IMG/VR virus record: IMGVR_UViG_3300022707_002235
Location: 1-20,789 of that record
From: a virus
Reading direction: 5' to 3' (one strand)
DNA: 20,789 nucleotides
Shown here: positions 12,034 through 19,416 of the stretch, in pieces
Layout: each line of letters opens with the position of its first letter
Position numbering within the stretch: the first letter of the stretch is position 1
Made by a program: the position numbers and the translations under genes
The notes under the pieces: model-generated
What the model saw: the letters and a program-made list of their open reading frames with translations, nothing else
Told to the model about the DNA's origin: nothing
Database searches by the model: none

Positions 12034-14003
12034 ACTACCGCCAACCCTATATCGTTGGTTGAAATTCCATCTTTGATGATCTCTGCTAACGCTTGAGCCA
12101 ATTCTCTCTTGTCACCAATCCCAGCAATGCCCTCAACGTTAATTGTGACTTCTGTTCTTCGTCTTTCAGGTTCAATCTCATCTTCAGGTGTGAAAATCTC
12201 ACCCGGAGTAGCGACGGCACCACCACCGGCAGGAGAGGTTACACCACCACCGCCTACAGGCTCTGCGATTGATCCTGATGCTAATGATTTAAGAGCACCA
12301 CCGATTAAAACGAGCGCAACACCAGCGACGATCGCAGCAGCACCACCAAAGGTTAATAAAGAGGCCTTTAAAGCATCAATTCCGATACCCATAGCGATTA
12401 GAGTTGTGCCTAAATTGATCGCCATATCCCCTATAATCCCTAAAACAGTTTGGCCGAACTTCTTAAATCCACCCTCAGCACCGACTAAAGCAGCACCTAA
12501 GGCTTGAACACTTTGAGAGATACCGGTTCTAAGAGACGCTTGAAACGCCTTATCGATCGCTCTTGCAGCTTTAACACCCTCTTTAGCAGCTTCTTTTAGT
12601 GGTTTTATGAAAGTCTCTGGTGCAAATGACTCCTGAAATGCTTTGTTAGTCTTGATCGCCTGTCCTGCGACATTAACCAAAGACTGTTCAAGGCTCTCGA
12701 TGTTTTCTTTTAAAATAGGTATCGCGATTGATGCGGCTATAGCGAATGCAGGGAATAAAATAGCTAATGGTCCCTGTGATAACTCAGCCGCGCCTAGGGC
12801 TAACTTATTCAGAGACAGTAAAACGCTTGTAACTGTGGCGCCGATGATATCATCGATAGTGCCGAACAATTCAAAACCTAAAAGAATGTCGTCTAATTGC
12901 TTGTTTAAGAAATCTAAACCAGCACCTAGGGCTTTGGACTCCCCTTGTAGAGCGAGAAAAACACCTTGAGTCTTTGCAGCAGCTGCACTTAATTTGAAAT
13001 CTAAAGTCTGAGTGATCTCGAGAAACGCCGCGTCTGCTGCACCTGTCGAATTGGCTAGAGCTATGACGTTCTTCTCTAAGCCTTTAAAACCATCTGCTGC
13101 GAAGGTGATGATCGCACGCGCGGCTTCTGCTCTGCCTGTTAACTTAACTAATTTCTGTTCAGATCCACCCAAAGCATCGTTTAAATCCCTTAAGAAGACC
13201 GTCAAACCCTTTACTTGTAGTGCTTGCAGTGAAAATGCCTTAGCAACTTCAGGACCTAACTTTTTAGCCTGATCTTGTTTCTTCAAGACGGCCGTTAAGA
13301 TAGCGTTCAACTGGGTCACAGCTTCGCTAGTCGAAACACCACGAGTTGTTAACTGGGCTAGGCCGGCTGAGACATCCTCAAACGACACGCCAAGAGCGGC
13401 AGCAGTAGGTAGCACCTGACCTAAAGATGAGGCCAATTCATCAACACGAGTCTTACCTAATCGAACTGTACCGAATAAAATATCAGCAGCACGAGTAGCT
13501 GAGAGATTCTGCCCCTGAAACGCATTCACGGCAGATGTGATGATATCAATGGCTTCAGCTGTAGATGTTAATCCACCAATTGCTAGTTTGTTCGCAGCAA
13601 CTAGGGTCTCATTTGCCTTTGTAGCGTCGGTAATGCCGGCTGAGATGACCTGATAAAACGCCTGGGCTTGTTGAGCAGCACTAGTGCCAAATTCGGCAGA
13701 CGTTAATAGTAATTGTTTTCTTAGTTCTTTTTGATCGAATCCTAACCCTTGAGAGATGGTTCTGATCTCAGCTAAGGACTTGCCGAACTCGATATTTGCT
13801 TGAGCTATCTCTCTGATTCCAAGAGCTGCGATAATCCCGATACCAGCAGTGGCCAGGCTTCGCCCAATCCCCTGCGAGATCTCTCGGCCGATACCATCGC
13901 CGGCATCACTAGCGGCTTTACCAGCTTTTTTCTTGAACTGACGAACGGTTTTAACCGCTTTTTTGTCGTCTAATTCTATCTCGATCGTAATTTTATCGGC
14001 CAT
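12030..14003 (-). CDS. Tail tape measure protein (TP901-type)
   Basis: 657 residues. Governs tail length and is ejected with DNA. Begins with a basic, coiled-coil-like start ('ITIEIELDDKKAVKTVRQFKKKAGKAASDAG'). The core at about 75-270 has the TP901 tape-measure domain: 'LLLTSAEFGTSAAQQAQAFYQVISAG', 'AIDIITSAVNAFQ', 'ASSLGQVLPTAAALGVSFEDVSAGLAQLTTRGVS'. Hydrophobic stretches lie around 390-435 and 525-575 and could insert into the host membrane. A glycine/proline linker near 585-610 precedes a basic/acidic C-terminal end. By the usual 1.5 Angstrom per residue relation, tail length would be about 100 nm. The start ATG has AAGGAAG upstream. It overlaps the chaperone extension by 11 nt and the next gene by ATGA. 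Confidence 0.9.
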   Translation of the reverse strand: MADKITIEIELDDKKAVKTVRQFKKKAGKAASDAGDGIGREISQGIGRSLATAGIGIIAALGIREIAQANIEFGKSLAEIRTISQGLGFDQKELRKQLLLTSAEFGTSAAQQAQAFYQVISAGITDATKANETLVAANKLAIGGLTSTAEAIDIITSAVNAFQGQNLSATRAADILFGTVRLGKTRVDELASSLGQVLPTAAALGVSFEDVSAGLAQLTTRGVSTSEAVTQLNAILTAVLKKQDQAKKLGPEVAKAFSLQALQVKGLTVFLRDLNDALGGSEQKLVKLTGRAEAARAIITFAADGFKGLEKNVIALANSTGAADAAFLEITQTLDFKLSAAAAKTQGVFLALQGESKALGAGLDFLNKQLDDILLGFELFGTIDDIIGATVTSVLLSLNKLALGAAELSQGPLAILFPAFAIAASIAIPILKENIESLEQSLVNVAGQAIKTNKAFQESFAPETFIKPLKEAAKEGVKAARAIDKAFQASLRTGISQSVQALGAALVGAEGGFKKFGQTVLGIIGDMAINLGTTLIAMGIGIDALKASLLTFGGAAAIVAGVALVLIGGALKSLASGSIAEPVGGGGVTSPAGGGAVATPGEIFTPEDEIEPERRRTEVTINVEGIAGIGDKRELAQALAEIIKDGISTNDIGLAVV

Positions 14004-14265
14004 CGAGCTTCCTTGCTAGATTTGCTACCAGTTCTTTGGTCGTGAGTTGTTTGGATTTGATCTGACAGTCTCTGTGTAATCGACTCTCAAATTTTCGCCT
14101 ATGCCCTTTCTTCATGTGTTCAAACTTAAACAACTGAAGACTCAGCAACGTTTCTCCAGCCTCTAGCGGTGTTATCGCCTGCCAGTATTGAAACGCCTCA
14201 CTCCCATCCATGGATTTAACCTCATCATTACTAAACCCGTAAAACCGAACTAGTCGGGCACGCAT
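13993..14265 (-). CDS. Tail assembly chaperone extension (T-like part)
   Basis: 90 residues from the ATG at 14265, but in its natural form probably read as the C-terminal half of a fusion after a -1 frameshift at 14292-14286 (see that entry). The fusion would add the residues G-L-A-E-S-F-L before M-R-A-R and total about 179 residues. Content: 'RLVRFYGFSNDEVKSMDGSEAFQYWQAITPLEAGETLLSLQLFKFEHMKKGHRRKFESRLHRDC', then a basic helical end. In long-tailed phages two overlapping genes, G and T, precede the tape measure; G and the G-T fusion bind the tape measure and tail tube subunits. The gene's position immediately before the tape measure fits that exactly. There is no clear ribosome binding site of its own upstream of 14265, which favours the fusion. 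Confidence 0.75.
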   Translation of the reverse strand: MRARLVRFYGFSNDEVKSMDGSEAFQYWQAITPLEAGETLLSLQLFKFEHMKKGHRRKFESRLHRDCQIKSKQLTTKELVANLARKLDGR

Positions 14266-14279
14266 TAGAAATGACTCGG

Positions 14280-14531
14280 CTAATCCTTTTTTGTGCCTAG
14301 AATCTCCTTAAAGAGCATCTTCATGTGATTCATCTGAAGAGTCTTAATCAACGCCTCATCCAGTCCCGATTGCTTCAGGAATTCTTTTTGAATCCTGATA
14401 GACTTTAAACCATCCTCGCCAACCTTCGACAATTTTTCTAGAATCAACTCCACTTGCTCGAAATTGGCTCGGTCTGCTTTATAAGTTTTACCTTCATAAT
14501 CAAAGGTTATCTGCTCTTTAACAAGTTTCAC
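14280..14531 (-). CDS. Tail assembly chaperone (G-like)
   Basis: 83 residues. GTG start at 14531 with AGGAGG about 4 nt upstream. Small helical protein: beta start 'VKEQITFDYEGKTYKADRANFEQVELILEKL', then 'GLKSIRIQKEFLKQSGLDEALIKTLQMNHMKMLFKEILG'. It lies between the major tail protein and tape measure, the standard place of the G-type chaperone. Its last codons contain A AAA AAG followed by GAT TAG, so a fraction of ribosomes may shift into the T-like frame. No sequence homology to lambda G is claimed; the order, size and slip site give the call. Confidence 0.8.
   Translation of the reverse strand: MKLVKEQITFDYEGKTYKADRANFEQVELILEKLSKVGEDGLKSIRIQKEFLKQSGLDEALIKTLQMNHMKMLFKEILGTKKD
14286..14292 (-). 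other. -1 programmed ribosomal frameshift site A AAA AAG
   Basis: The chaperone frame reads GGC ACA AAA AAG GAT TAG, so the heptamer A AAA AAG stands in exact X-XXY-YYZ register. After a -1 slip the next codon is GGA (14286-14284) and reading goes GGA TTA GCC GAG TCA TTT CTA ATG CGT, in frame with the next gene down to 13993. The predicted fusion has about 179 residues. The same kind of -1 event makes lambda gpGT; in-window evidence is the heptamer, register and open frame. Confidence 0.85.
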
Positions 14532-14539
14532 TTATCCTC

Positions 14540-15454
14540 CTATTTCAGCAAATTCTGCTGGTGGTCTCCAAAAATAAACATGTTTAGTGTGGCTAATACG
14601 AGTGGATCAGGGATTACCTGAAATTCCACATTGATCAGACGATCACTCTCACCTGAGAAATTCAGGCCAGTCAAATTCGGGTATGCGCGCCAGATCGCCA
14701 AATCCTCTGAACGATCCGTACTGATGTTGCGAATTGGGTGCATGATCAGTTGACGGTTATCAGTTGAGATGTTCAAGAACCGCTTAGTCTCACCCCAGCC
14801 AGTAACCTCAGTGCCACCACCTGGAGTGACAGATGCGCCGCCAGCTTCTAGGATGACCTTTAGTTTAGCAGCGACACTCTCTTTCATGGCAACCGCTACG
14901 GGCTCAACATTGTTGCCAGTGCGAATCTTATCAAGAATCTGAGTGCCCGCTTGTTGAGCAGTCACATCAAACAAATCCTCAGTTGGCGAGAAATCAATAT
15001 CACCATCGATGAAACCCAGCTCAAAGCTAGAGCCTTCTCGTAATTTCAGGATCGTAAAAGAGGTAGGTGCTGAGCCGTCTGCTGTATCTGTAGCGGCGCC
15101 AATTCCAACGTTTTGAACGATGTATGAAGCTGAATCATCAGGATCGACCTTAGCATTAAACAATGCAACACCATCAATGCCCGTAATGGTAGCAGTAGCA
15201 ACCGCCGCCGCTGAGTCATCAGTGGTGATGGCAATCTCAATTGGAGTAGAATTGGCCGGTGCAGGATCAGGCGCGCCGCCGCCGCTGGTGTTGTACCAGA
15301 CATGGTGAAGCACTCCCGTTGCCGAAGTCATAGCGACAAAAGTGCCATCTAAACTGTCTGTAGAGTCAGCCACAGCAGTAATTTTAGTGGTCTCAGGGTT
15401 GCCCCACGTTAGATCTACGGGTTCAATCCGTATGTTTGAAACATCGTTAGCCAT
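14540..15454 (-). CDS. Major tail (tube) protein
   Basis: 304 residues. The ends belong together: 'NIRIEPVDLTWGNPETTKI' at the start and, after an insert, 'FELGFIDGDIDFSPTEDLFDVTAQQAGTQILDKIRTGNNVEPVAVAMKESVAAKLKVIL', the usual tail-tube text with beta strands, then 'RQLIMHPIRN' and 'LINVEFQVIPDP'. Residues about 25-140 are an inserted domain ('SLDGTFVAMTSATGVLHHVWYNTSGGGAPDPAPANSTPIEIAITTDDSAAAVATATI'), a recurrent virion-surface module found in phage fibre and tail proteins and likely exposed on the tail. A very strong GGGAGGG site lies 7 nt before the ATG, fitting a highly expressed structural gene. Location between tail terminator candidate and chaperones supports the call. Confidence 0.75.
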   Translation of the reverse strand: MANDVSNIRIEPVDLTWGNPETTKITAVADSTDSLDGTFVAMTSATGVLHHVWYNTSGGGAPDPAPANSTPIEIAITTDDSAAAVATATITGIDGVALFNAKVDPDDSASYIVQNVGIGAATDTADGSAPTSFTILKLREGSSFELGFIDGDIDFSPTEDLFDVTAQQAGTQILDKIRTGNNVEPVAVAMKESVAAKLKVILEAGGASVTPGGGTEVTGWGETKRFLNISTDNRQLIMHPIRNISTDRSEDLAIWRAYPNLTGLNFSGESDRLINVEFQVIPDPLVLATLNMFIFGDHQQNLLK

Positions 15455-15475
15455 CCGTTGGCCCTCCCAAATTAG

Positions 15476-15904
15476 TTATAGACTAAAACAAATCTCATGT
15501 GTGGCGGTCAATGTAATCTCACCACGTACTATATTGTCGTTTTCGTCACTAATCGGGACTACGTTGACTTCACTTAAAAGGATGTTCTTAATGCCATCCG
15601 TTCTGTTACTCATATCTAAAATGTTATTCAAAATAACAGTAATCTTGGTCAACATATCTTGCAATGATTCAGAGCCAGCCTGATTTCTCGAAGCCTTCTC
15701 CCAAATCCTCACAGTTAACTCATTCTCCAGAGCGTTGGTCTGTTGATTCGTCGACACATTAGAGATCGTGCCCTGCTCAACGTGAAAACCCTTCTGAATC
15801 TTTGTATTACCTAGGTTCTCAAAATCAAAAGCCTTGGTTTCTTCCTTGAAGCCCTGATTTGTCATTATATCAATTAAAAGCTGTCTAGGGATAGCTAAAC
15901 TCAT
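15476..15904 (-). CDS. Tail terminator/completion protein candidate
   Basis: 142 residues, beta-alpha-like. 'AIPRQLLIDIMTNQGF' (helix), 'KGFHVEQGTI' and 'ALENELTVRIWEKASRNQAGSESLQDMLTKITVILNNILDMSNRTDGIKNILLSEVNVVPISDENDNIVRGEITLTATHE'. The pattern 'E-L-T-V-R-I-W' followed by two long helices, an I-L-L-x-x-V-N-V-V-P strand and a final I-T-L strand recalls tail terminator proteins (lambda gpU type) that cap the tube. It sits just before the major tail gene, the expected place. ATGA overlap with the upstream gene. The sequence alone is not decisive. Confidence 0.6.
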   Translation of the reverse strand: MSLAIPRQLLIDIMTNQGFKEETKAFDFENLGNTKIQKGFHVEQGTISNVSTNQQTNALENELTVRIWEKASRNQAGSESLQDMLTKITVILNNILDMSNRTDGIKNILLSEVNVVPISDENDNIVRGEITLTATHEICFSL

Positions 15905-16941
15905 CGTCTAAACACCGTGCCCGACCTAATTGTAATCCCCTCATCAATGTCAGCCTTACCATCGTTGTCTAAGTCGACTCGGATAATGGCTCGATCGCGA
16001 TGTAACTTCTCTTGCCCGCCGAACTCCCGAGCCTTAGCAAAGAAGTCATCATCTTGTGAATTACTCTGCTCATCGTGAATGATGCGCAGTGCTAAAAAGG
16101 TTGACCACTGTCTCACTTCTTCAAGATCAGTGATGGACTTCAACCCCAATGGATCACCGAAGATATCGATGTAACCTTGCTCATCTAGCCAGGCCATAAT
16201 CAAATCTTGAGCTCGTCTGTGGACATTAAGAAACGAATTCCTACCCTCTGGTACAAATTGTAGAATGTCGTGCCTATGAAAAACCAAATCTTGATCATTT
16301 GAGAAGAGCTGATCGCCATCGACACTCATCAGTTGGATTGTCTTGGTCAGGCTCTCTGTAGTGGATCCATCACCAATCACAACCGTGATAGCTCGTGGTA
16401 ATTCTCTGACCCTTAAGCCTTCTTGAGGCGTTCTATTTGAGAAGTCGTTGTCACCAAACCCAGGTTTAGGGCTGAATCCAATTGTAGGTAATATTGAGAC
16501 ATTAGAATTGCTCCCATCCGTTGGGAGCAGACTGAATGCGTCCGTGCTAGAAATAGTGATCTTATCGTCTTTCGAGACAACCACCGTGTAAGTGAGAGCG
16601 CCGGCCGAATCCATCTGAGTCTTAATCTCAGCGGCTAATGTGGTCAGTGTGAACGTCCCCGTCGACAAGGTAGCAGTCAGCTCAGAGCCACCCTCATTAA
16701 AATCTAGTTTGTTATTAGTCGCGTCAATATCGATCTGAAAGGCAGTGAATTGAAAGTCTAGAAACCGCTCTTCTGTATCTGTATCGAAAACGTCGATAGG
16801 TGAGCCATCCCCACCGGCTTGAACTGTGATAGTCGAAATTGCCGTTGAGCCCTTTGACACGTAGGATCGTTGGCCGTCGAAACGGGTCTTATCGCCAACC
16901 TGGATCTTTTTCTCTAAATCTAAACTCGGGAATAATGCCAT
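15901..16941 (-). CDS. Structural protein with shared beta module and EF-hand-like loop, head-tail region
   Basis: 346 residues. Opens with 'MALFPSLDLEKKIQVGDKTRFDGQRSYVSKG'. Residues about 70-165 hold the module 'FQIDIDATNNKLDFNEGGSELTATLSTGTFTLTTLAAEIKTQMDSAGALTYTVVVSKD' plus 'SILPTIGFSPKPGFG', paralogous to the N-terminal part of the protein at 11254-12033. The remainder ('GRNSFLNVHRRAQDLIMAWLDEQGYIDIFGDPLG', 'EVRQWSTFLALRIIHDE') is helical. Near the C-terminus D323-L-D-N-D-G-K-A-D-I-D-E334 fits a calcium-binding D-x-D-x-D-G loop. The gene stands just upstream of the tail terminator candidate, a usual position for a connector/neck-type structural protein. The precise role is unknown. Confidence 0.6.
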   Translation of the reverse strand: MALFPSLDLEKKIQVGDKTRFDGQRSYVSKGSTAISTITVQAGGDGSPIDVFDTDTEERFLDFQFTAFQIDIDATNNKLDFNEGGSELTATLSTGTFTLTTLAAEIKTQMDSAGALTYTVVVSKDDKITISSTDAFSLLPTDGSNSNVSILPTIGFSPKPGFGDNDFSNRTPQEGLRVRELPRAITVVIGDGSTTESLTKTIQLMSVDGDQLFSNDQDLVFHRHDILQFVPEGRNSFLNVHRRAQDLIMAWLDEQGYIDIFGDPLGLKSITDLEEVRQWSTFLALRIIHDEQSNSQDDDFFAKAREFGGQEKLHRDRAIIRVDLDNDGKADIDEGITIRSGTVFRR

Positions 16942-16983
16942 TTTTCAACCTTCTCTACTTAATAAAAACACATAACTTACCTT

Positions 16984-17748
16984 TTATAAAGTGGCAGAGA
17001 CTACTTCTTGTTCCACTTCTGCGGAATAAGACATATCCATCTCAAAGATAACATCATTAGGCACTGTTGTACCCGGACAGCCCTCGACGCTTATTAGATC
17101 ACCCGCTACAAAGGTTAACGATGAAAGACCATCAGTCTTGAAGGCGTGTCTTGCGTCGATCAGATTCCAAGTGAAGAGTAGCACAGCGTTCTTGTACACC
17201 TTTATATCCGCATCAGAATTATCAATCTTGTTCATATAAGAGAGTCCTATGACTTTAAGATCAAACTTACATTCATAGGGCTCGCCATCTGATTTCTCAG
17301 TATGGTTATTAGTCCGCTTTAAAAAAGCATCCGCCGAGAGCGATCCATCGTCAAAAAATACACTCGTGTCACTAGTCCCACCAATAGTGTCACCGACCAT
17401 GCTTGTGGATGCCACCTTCTCCCAATTGCCTGATGATGAGCTAAACTGAATTATGTCACCGTCAGACGGAGTATCTACATTTGTGGCTATTGTCGCGCCG
17501 TCCGCAATTATTGTAGCACTTATCGAGGCGAGATATTTCAGCCCCACAGCTGGGTCGGTTAAATCTTCCGCGCCATCGTTCACGATTAAATCACTAGCAT
17601 TAATGGCGGCTACGACGTCAGCATCGGTGCCCCACTCCTCGTTCTCAACTATTCCTTGGAGGGTATAATAAGCCCCGACAGCTATGTCCTGGCCGATGAA
17701 AGTTACGGTGGCCCCGGTGTCGTTTTTTATCCTTTTAGTTAATCCCAT
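16984..17748 (-). CDS. Virion surface-like protein with duplicated C-terminal module
   Basis: 254 residues. The N-terminal 75 ('KRIKNDTGATVTFIGQDIAVGAYYTLQGIVENEEWGTDADVVAAINASDLIVNDGAEDL') look like a small alpha/beta module. The middle ('SATIIADGATIATNVDTPSDGDIIQFSSSSGNWEKVAS') is fibre-like. Residues about 125-254 form a domain shared with the next gene (17758-18309): 'FFDDGSLSADAFLKRTNNHTEKSDGEPYECKFDLKVIGLSYMNKIDNSDADIKVYKNAVLLFTWNL', ending 'VVSATL'. TAGGAG is 6 nt before the ATG. It lies in the head-proximal half of the structural block, so decoration, head fibre or whisker roles come to mind, but none can be proven from the sequence. Confidence 0.6.
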   Translation of the reverse strand: MGLTKRIKNDTGATVTFIGQDIAVGAYYTLQGIVENEEWGTDADVVAAINASDLIVNDGAEDLTDPAVGLKYLASISATIIADGATIATNVDTPSDGDIIQFSSSSGNWEKVASTSMVGDTIGGTSDTSVFFDDGSLSADAFLKRTNNHTEKSDGEPYECKFDLKVIGLSYMNKIDNSDADIKVYKNAVLLFTWNLIDARHAFKTDGLSSLTFVAGDLISVEGCPGTTVPNDVIFEMDMSYSAEVEQEVVSATL

Positions 17749-17757
17749 TCAAAACTC

Positions 17758-18309
17758 CTAGAGGGTCGCCGATCCAATTTCTTGTAACGTGGTTGACGTG
17801 TAAAGGTAGCCCAGATCAAGAAGCACATCTTCTGGGGAGGTGCCTCCCGCTGCTTTGGCAAAAACGCTGATCTTATCTCCTGCCAGAAAGACGCCCTGAA
17901 GACTCCCTAATCCGTTGGTTTTGATTCGCCTTCGCTGTACAGAGATACTCCAAGTGAAGATAACTGAAGCGTTACGCTCGACCTCGAAGTCAATTGTAGT
18001 GCTGTCGACTTTGTTCATAAAAGTAAGGGAGGTGATATCTAAATTAAAAGGACAGATAAATGGCTCAACGTCCGAAGACGAAACGTGGTTATTTTCGCGC
18101 TTGAGGTATTTGTTTGAGATAACGTTGTCACCAAAGAAGTTGACGCGACCCGACTCATTGGCGCCAGTGGTCTGTGAAATCCAATTAGCTACAGTGGCGG
18201 TACCGTTAGACTCAAAGAGAGCTCCTGAAGCTGTGTTAACAAAATGCATTCCTGAAAATGGGGGAGCATCAGTTGGGTCATTTGGTTCTCTGATTACATG
18301 ACATGCCAT
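17758..18309 (-). CDS. Virion surface-like protein, paralogous C-terminal module
   Basis: 183 residues. The N-terminal part ('MACHVIREPNDPTDAPPFSGMHFVNTASGALFESNGTATVANWISQTTG') is glycine/serine-rich. The C-terminal ~120 residues match the following gene's module: F-F-G-D-N, Y-L-K-R-E-N-N-H, E-P-F-I-C-P-F-N-L-D, F-M-N-K-V-D, V-I-F-T-W-S, K-T-N-G-L, and the shared end S-A-T-L. The open frame runs up to 18375, but the ATG at 18309 overlaps the stop of the upstream 45-residue gene (TAATG) and has GAGGAG 9 nt upstream. The upstream part is a shadow of that gene. Unknown function; likely assembled on the capsid or as a fibre. Confidence 0.6.
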   Translation of the reverse strand: MACHVIREPNDPTDAPPFSGMHFVNTASGALFESNGTATVANWISQTTGANESGRVNFFGDNVISNKYLKRENNHVSSSDVEPFICPFNLDITSLTFMNKVDSTTIDFEVERNASVIFTWSISVQRRRIKTNGLGSLQGVFLAGDKISVFAKAAGGTSPEDVLLDLGYLYTSTTLQEIGSATL

Positions 18310-18446
18310 TAGCAGCACTCCTCTTCGAGTACAGCGACGGTGCCGTCTGCATTCTTTGAAAATAACAACTCGCAAAGGTTATCATACAGCAGGTTTTCAA
18401 ACTTCTCTCCAAAACCATCCTCATCAACCTGTATGCCATTACCCAT
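18309..18446 (-). CDS. 45-residue acidic small protein
   Basis: A mini-gene: ATG at 18446, TAA at 18311-18309, peptide M-G-N-G-I-Q-V-D-E-D-G-F-G-E-K-F-E-N-L-L and so on, ending L-E-E-E-C-C. About eleven acidic residues against two lysines, with a likely amphipathic helix in the middle (F-E-N-L-L-Y-D-N-L-C-E-L-L-F). Its start overlaps the 3' end of the lysine-rich gene by 8 nt and its TAA shares its A with the ATG of the following gene (TAATG). There is no strong Shine-Dalgarno, so coupling is likely. No family recognised. The fit between neighbours is the main evidence that it is real. Confidence 0.55.
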   Translation of the reverse strand: MGNGIQVDEDGFGEKFENLLYDNLCELLFSKNADGTVAVLEEECC

Positions 18447-18651
18447 CTTTTACCGCTTTCTTCTTGGTTTTCTTCTTTGGTTTCTTCTTTGGTTTCTTGG
18501 CCAAATCGTCTTCAACCCTATCATCTAACTCTTTCAACCATTGCATTATAATGACGAAAGCAGGGACCGCTCTACCCTTAAGTAAAAAGTCCCCTTCCGC
18601 AATAACTTTGCGCACTGCCTTAACCATTTTAAGATCACGTTCAGTAAACAT
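18439..18651 (-). CDS. Small basic protein with lysine-rich tail
   Basis: 70 residues: a helical body ('FTERDLKMVKAVRKVIAEGDFLLKGRAVPAFVIIMQWLKELDDRVEDD') and a C-terminal tail with repeated K-P-K-K-K units (residues 52-66), encoded by a short DNA repeat (AAGAAG/AAACCAAAG at 18455-18501, minus strand). Such tails are typical of nucleic-acid or acidic-protein binding. The body lacks a named fold. The ATG overlaps the preceding stop (TAATG). In the structural block it may be an assembly/scaffold-like or packaging-associated protein, but this is not established. Confidence 0.6.
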   Translation of the reverse strand: MFTERDLKMVKAVRKVIAEGDFLLKGRAVPAFVIIMQWLKELDDRVEDDLAKKPKKKPKKKTKKKAVKDG

Positions 18652-19406
18652 TAAGCACTTTCTAACACCCTCACGTCCTGACCTGCTGAACTTGCAATCA
18701 TGAAGATATTAATATCCTCTCCCCATTGGAATGTAGCACTTGATCGCTTGCTAATCTTAGCCCCCGTCGCAGTTGTTATCCCTGTAGCGCCAACAAACAC
18801 ATCGGCACTGCCCTCGTTCTGAATTGTGACGAAACGACGACCTACAAGAGGCGCACTTACAATTTCAGCAATGGTGGTTTCGACAGTCTCAGCAGTGCTC
18901 TTGATGGCAATATTGGCGGAGTCATTGACCCATGTTCTGCGAAACAAATCACCTAACAGGTCATAGCGATCACCAGTAGCTGAAAGCGCTGTTAGTACAC
19001 CACTTACCCCGCGGCCACCTACTTTAATAGGATTACCAGCGTCAGCATCATCATCTGCAGTCGATGAGGTCAAATCAGCCGCAACCTTCAACTCACCATC
19101 ATCATTAAACACAAATGGATGTGCGTCGCCATCGGCAGAAACCGGTGAGCCACCAGCATCTTGCCTGACACCGACCATGATCAAGCCGTTACCAGCATCG
19201 TCAAATGCTACGTCTAAAGTTTGAACATCAATAATGTCAGTTGAGTCCCCAATTGCCACTGAATCTTGTGTGTTAACCAGGTCTCTAATATCAAGATTCG
19301 TAGCAGTCACAACGGCGTTAAGACTGCCATCAGCGTTAATTTCTAGTGTGTCTGTACCATCTGTTATCTGTATTTCGTTTAATTCGTCTAAAGTTATGCC
19401 ACTCAT
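18651..19406 (-). CDS. Virion structural protein with C-terminal beta-sandwich
   Basis: 251 residues, very acidic and rich in G, A, T and D. N-terminal text 'SGITLDELNEIQITDGTDTLEINADGSLNAVVTATNLDIRDLVNTQDSVAIGD' and 'SADGDAHPFVFNDDGELKVAADLTSS' is typical of phage decoration or head-fibre proteins. The C-terminal ~65 residues ('RRFVTIQNEGSADVFVGATGITTATGAKISKRSSATFQWGEDINIFMIASSAGQDVRVLESA') form a compact strand-rich domain that recurs in the next two genes. GGAGAG precedes the ATG by 5-6 nt. A role in capsid decoration or fibres is inferred from composition and position on the head side of the tail genes. Confidence 0.65.
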   Translation of the reverse strand: MSGITLDELNEIQITDGTDTLEINADGSLNAVVTATNLDIRDLVNTQDSVAIGDSTDIIDVQTLDVAFDDAGNGLIMVGVRQDAGGSPVSADGDAHPFVFNDDGELKVAADLTSSTADDDADAGNPIKVGGRGVSGVLTALSATGDRYDLLGDLFRRTWVNDSANIAIKSTAETVETTIAEIVSAPLVGRRFVTIQNEGSADVFVGATGITTATGAKISKRSSATFQWGEDINIFMIASSAGQDVRVLESA

Positions 19407-19416
19407 TTCACTCTCC

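Noticed and set aside
12109-12507. Plus-strand 132-codon open frame over the tape measure gene
   Set aside because: Proline/alanine-rich antisense shadow of the glycine/alanine-rich tape measure end; no start signals.
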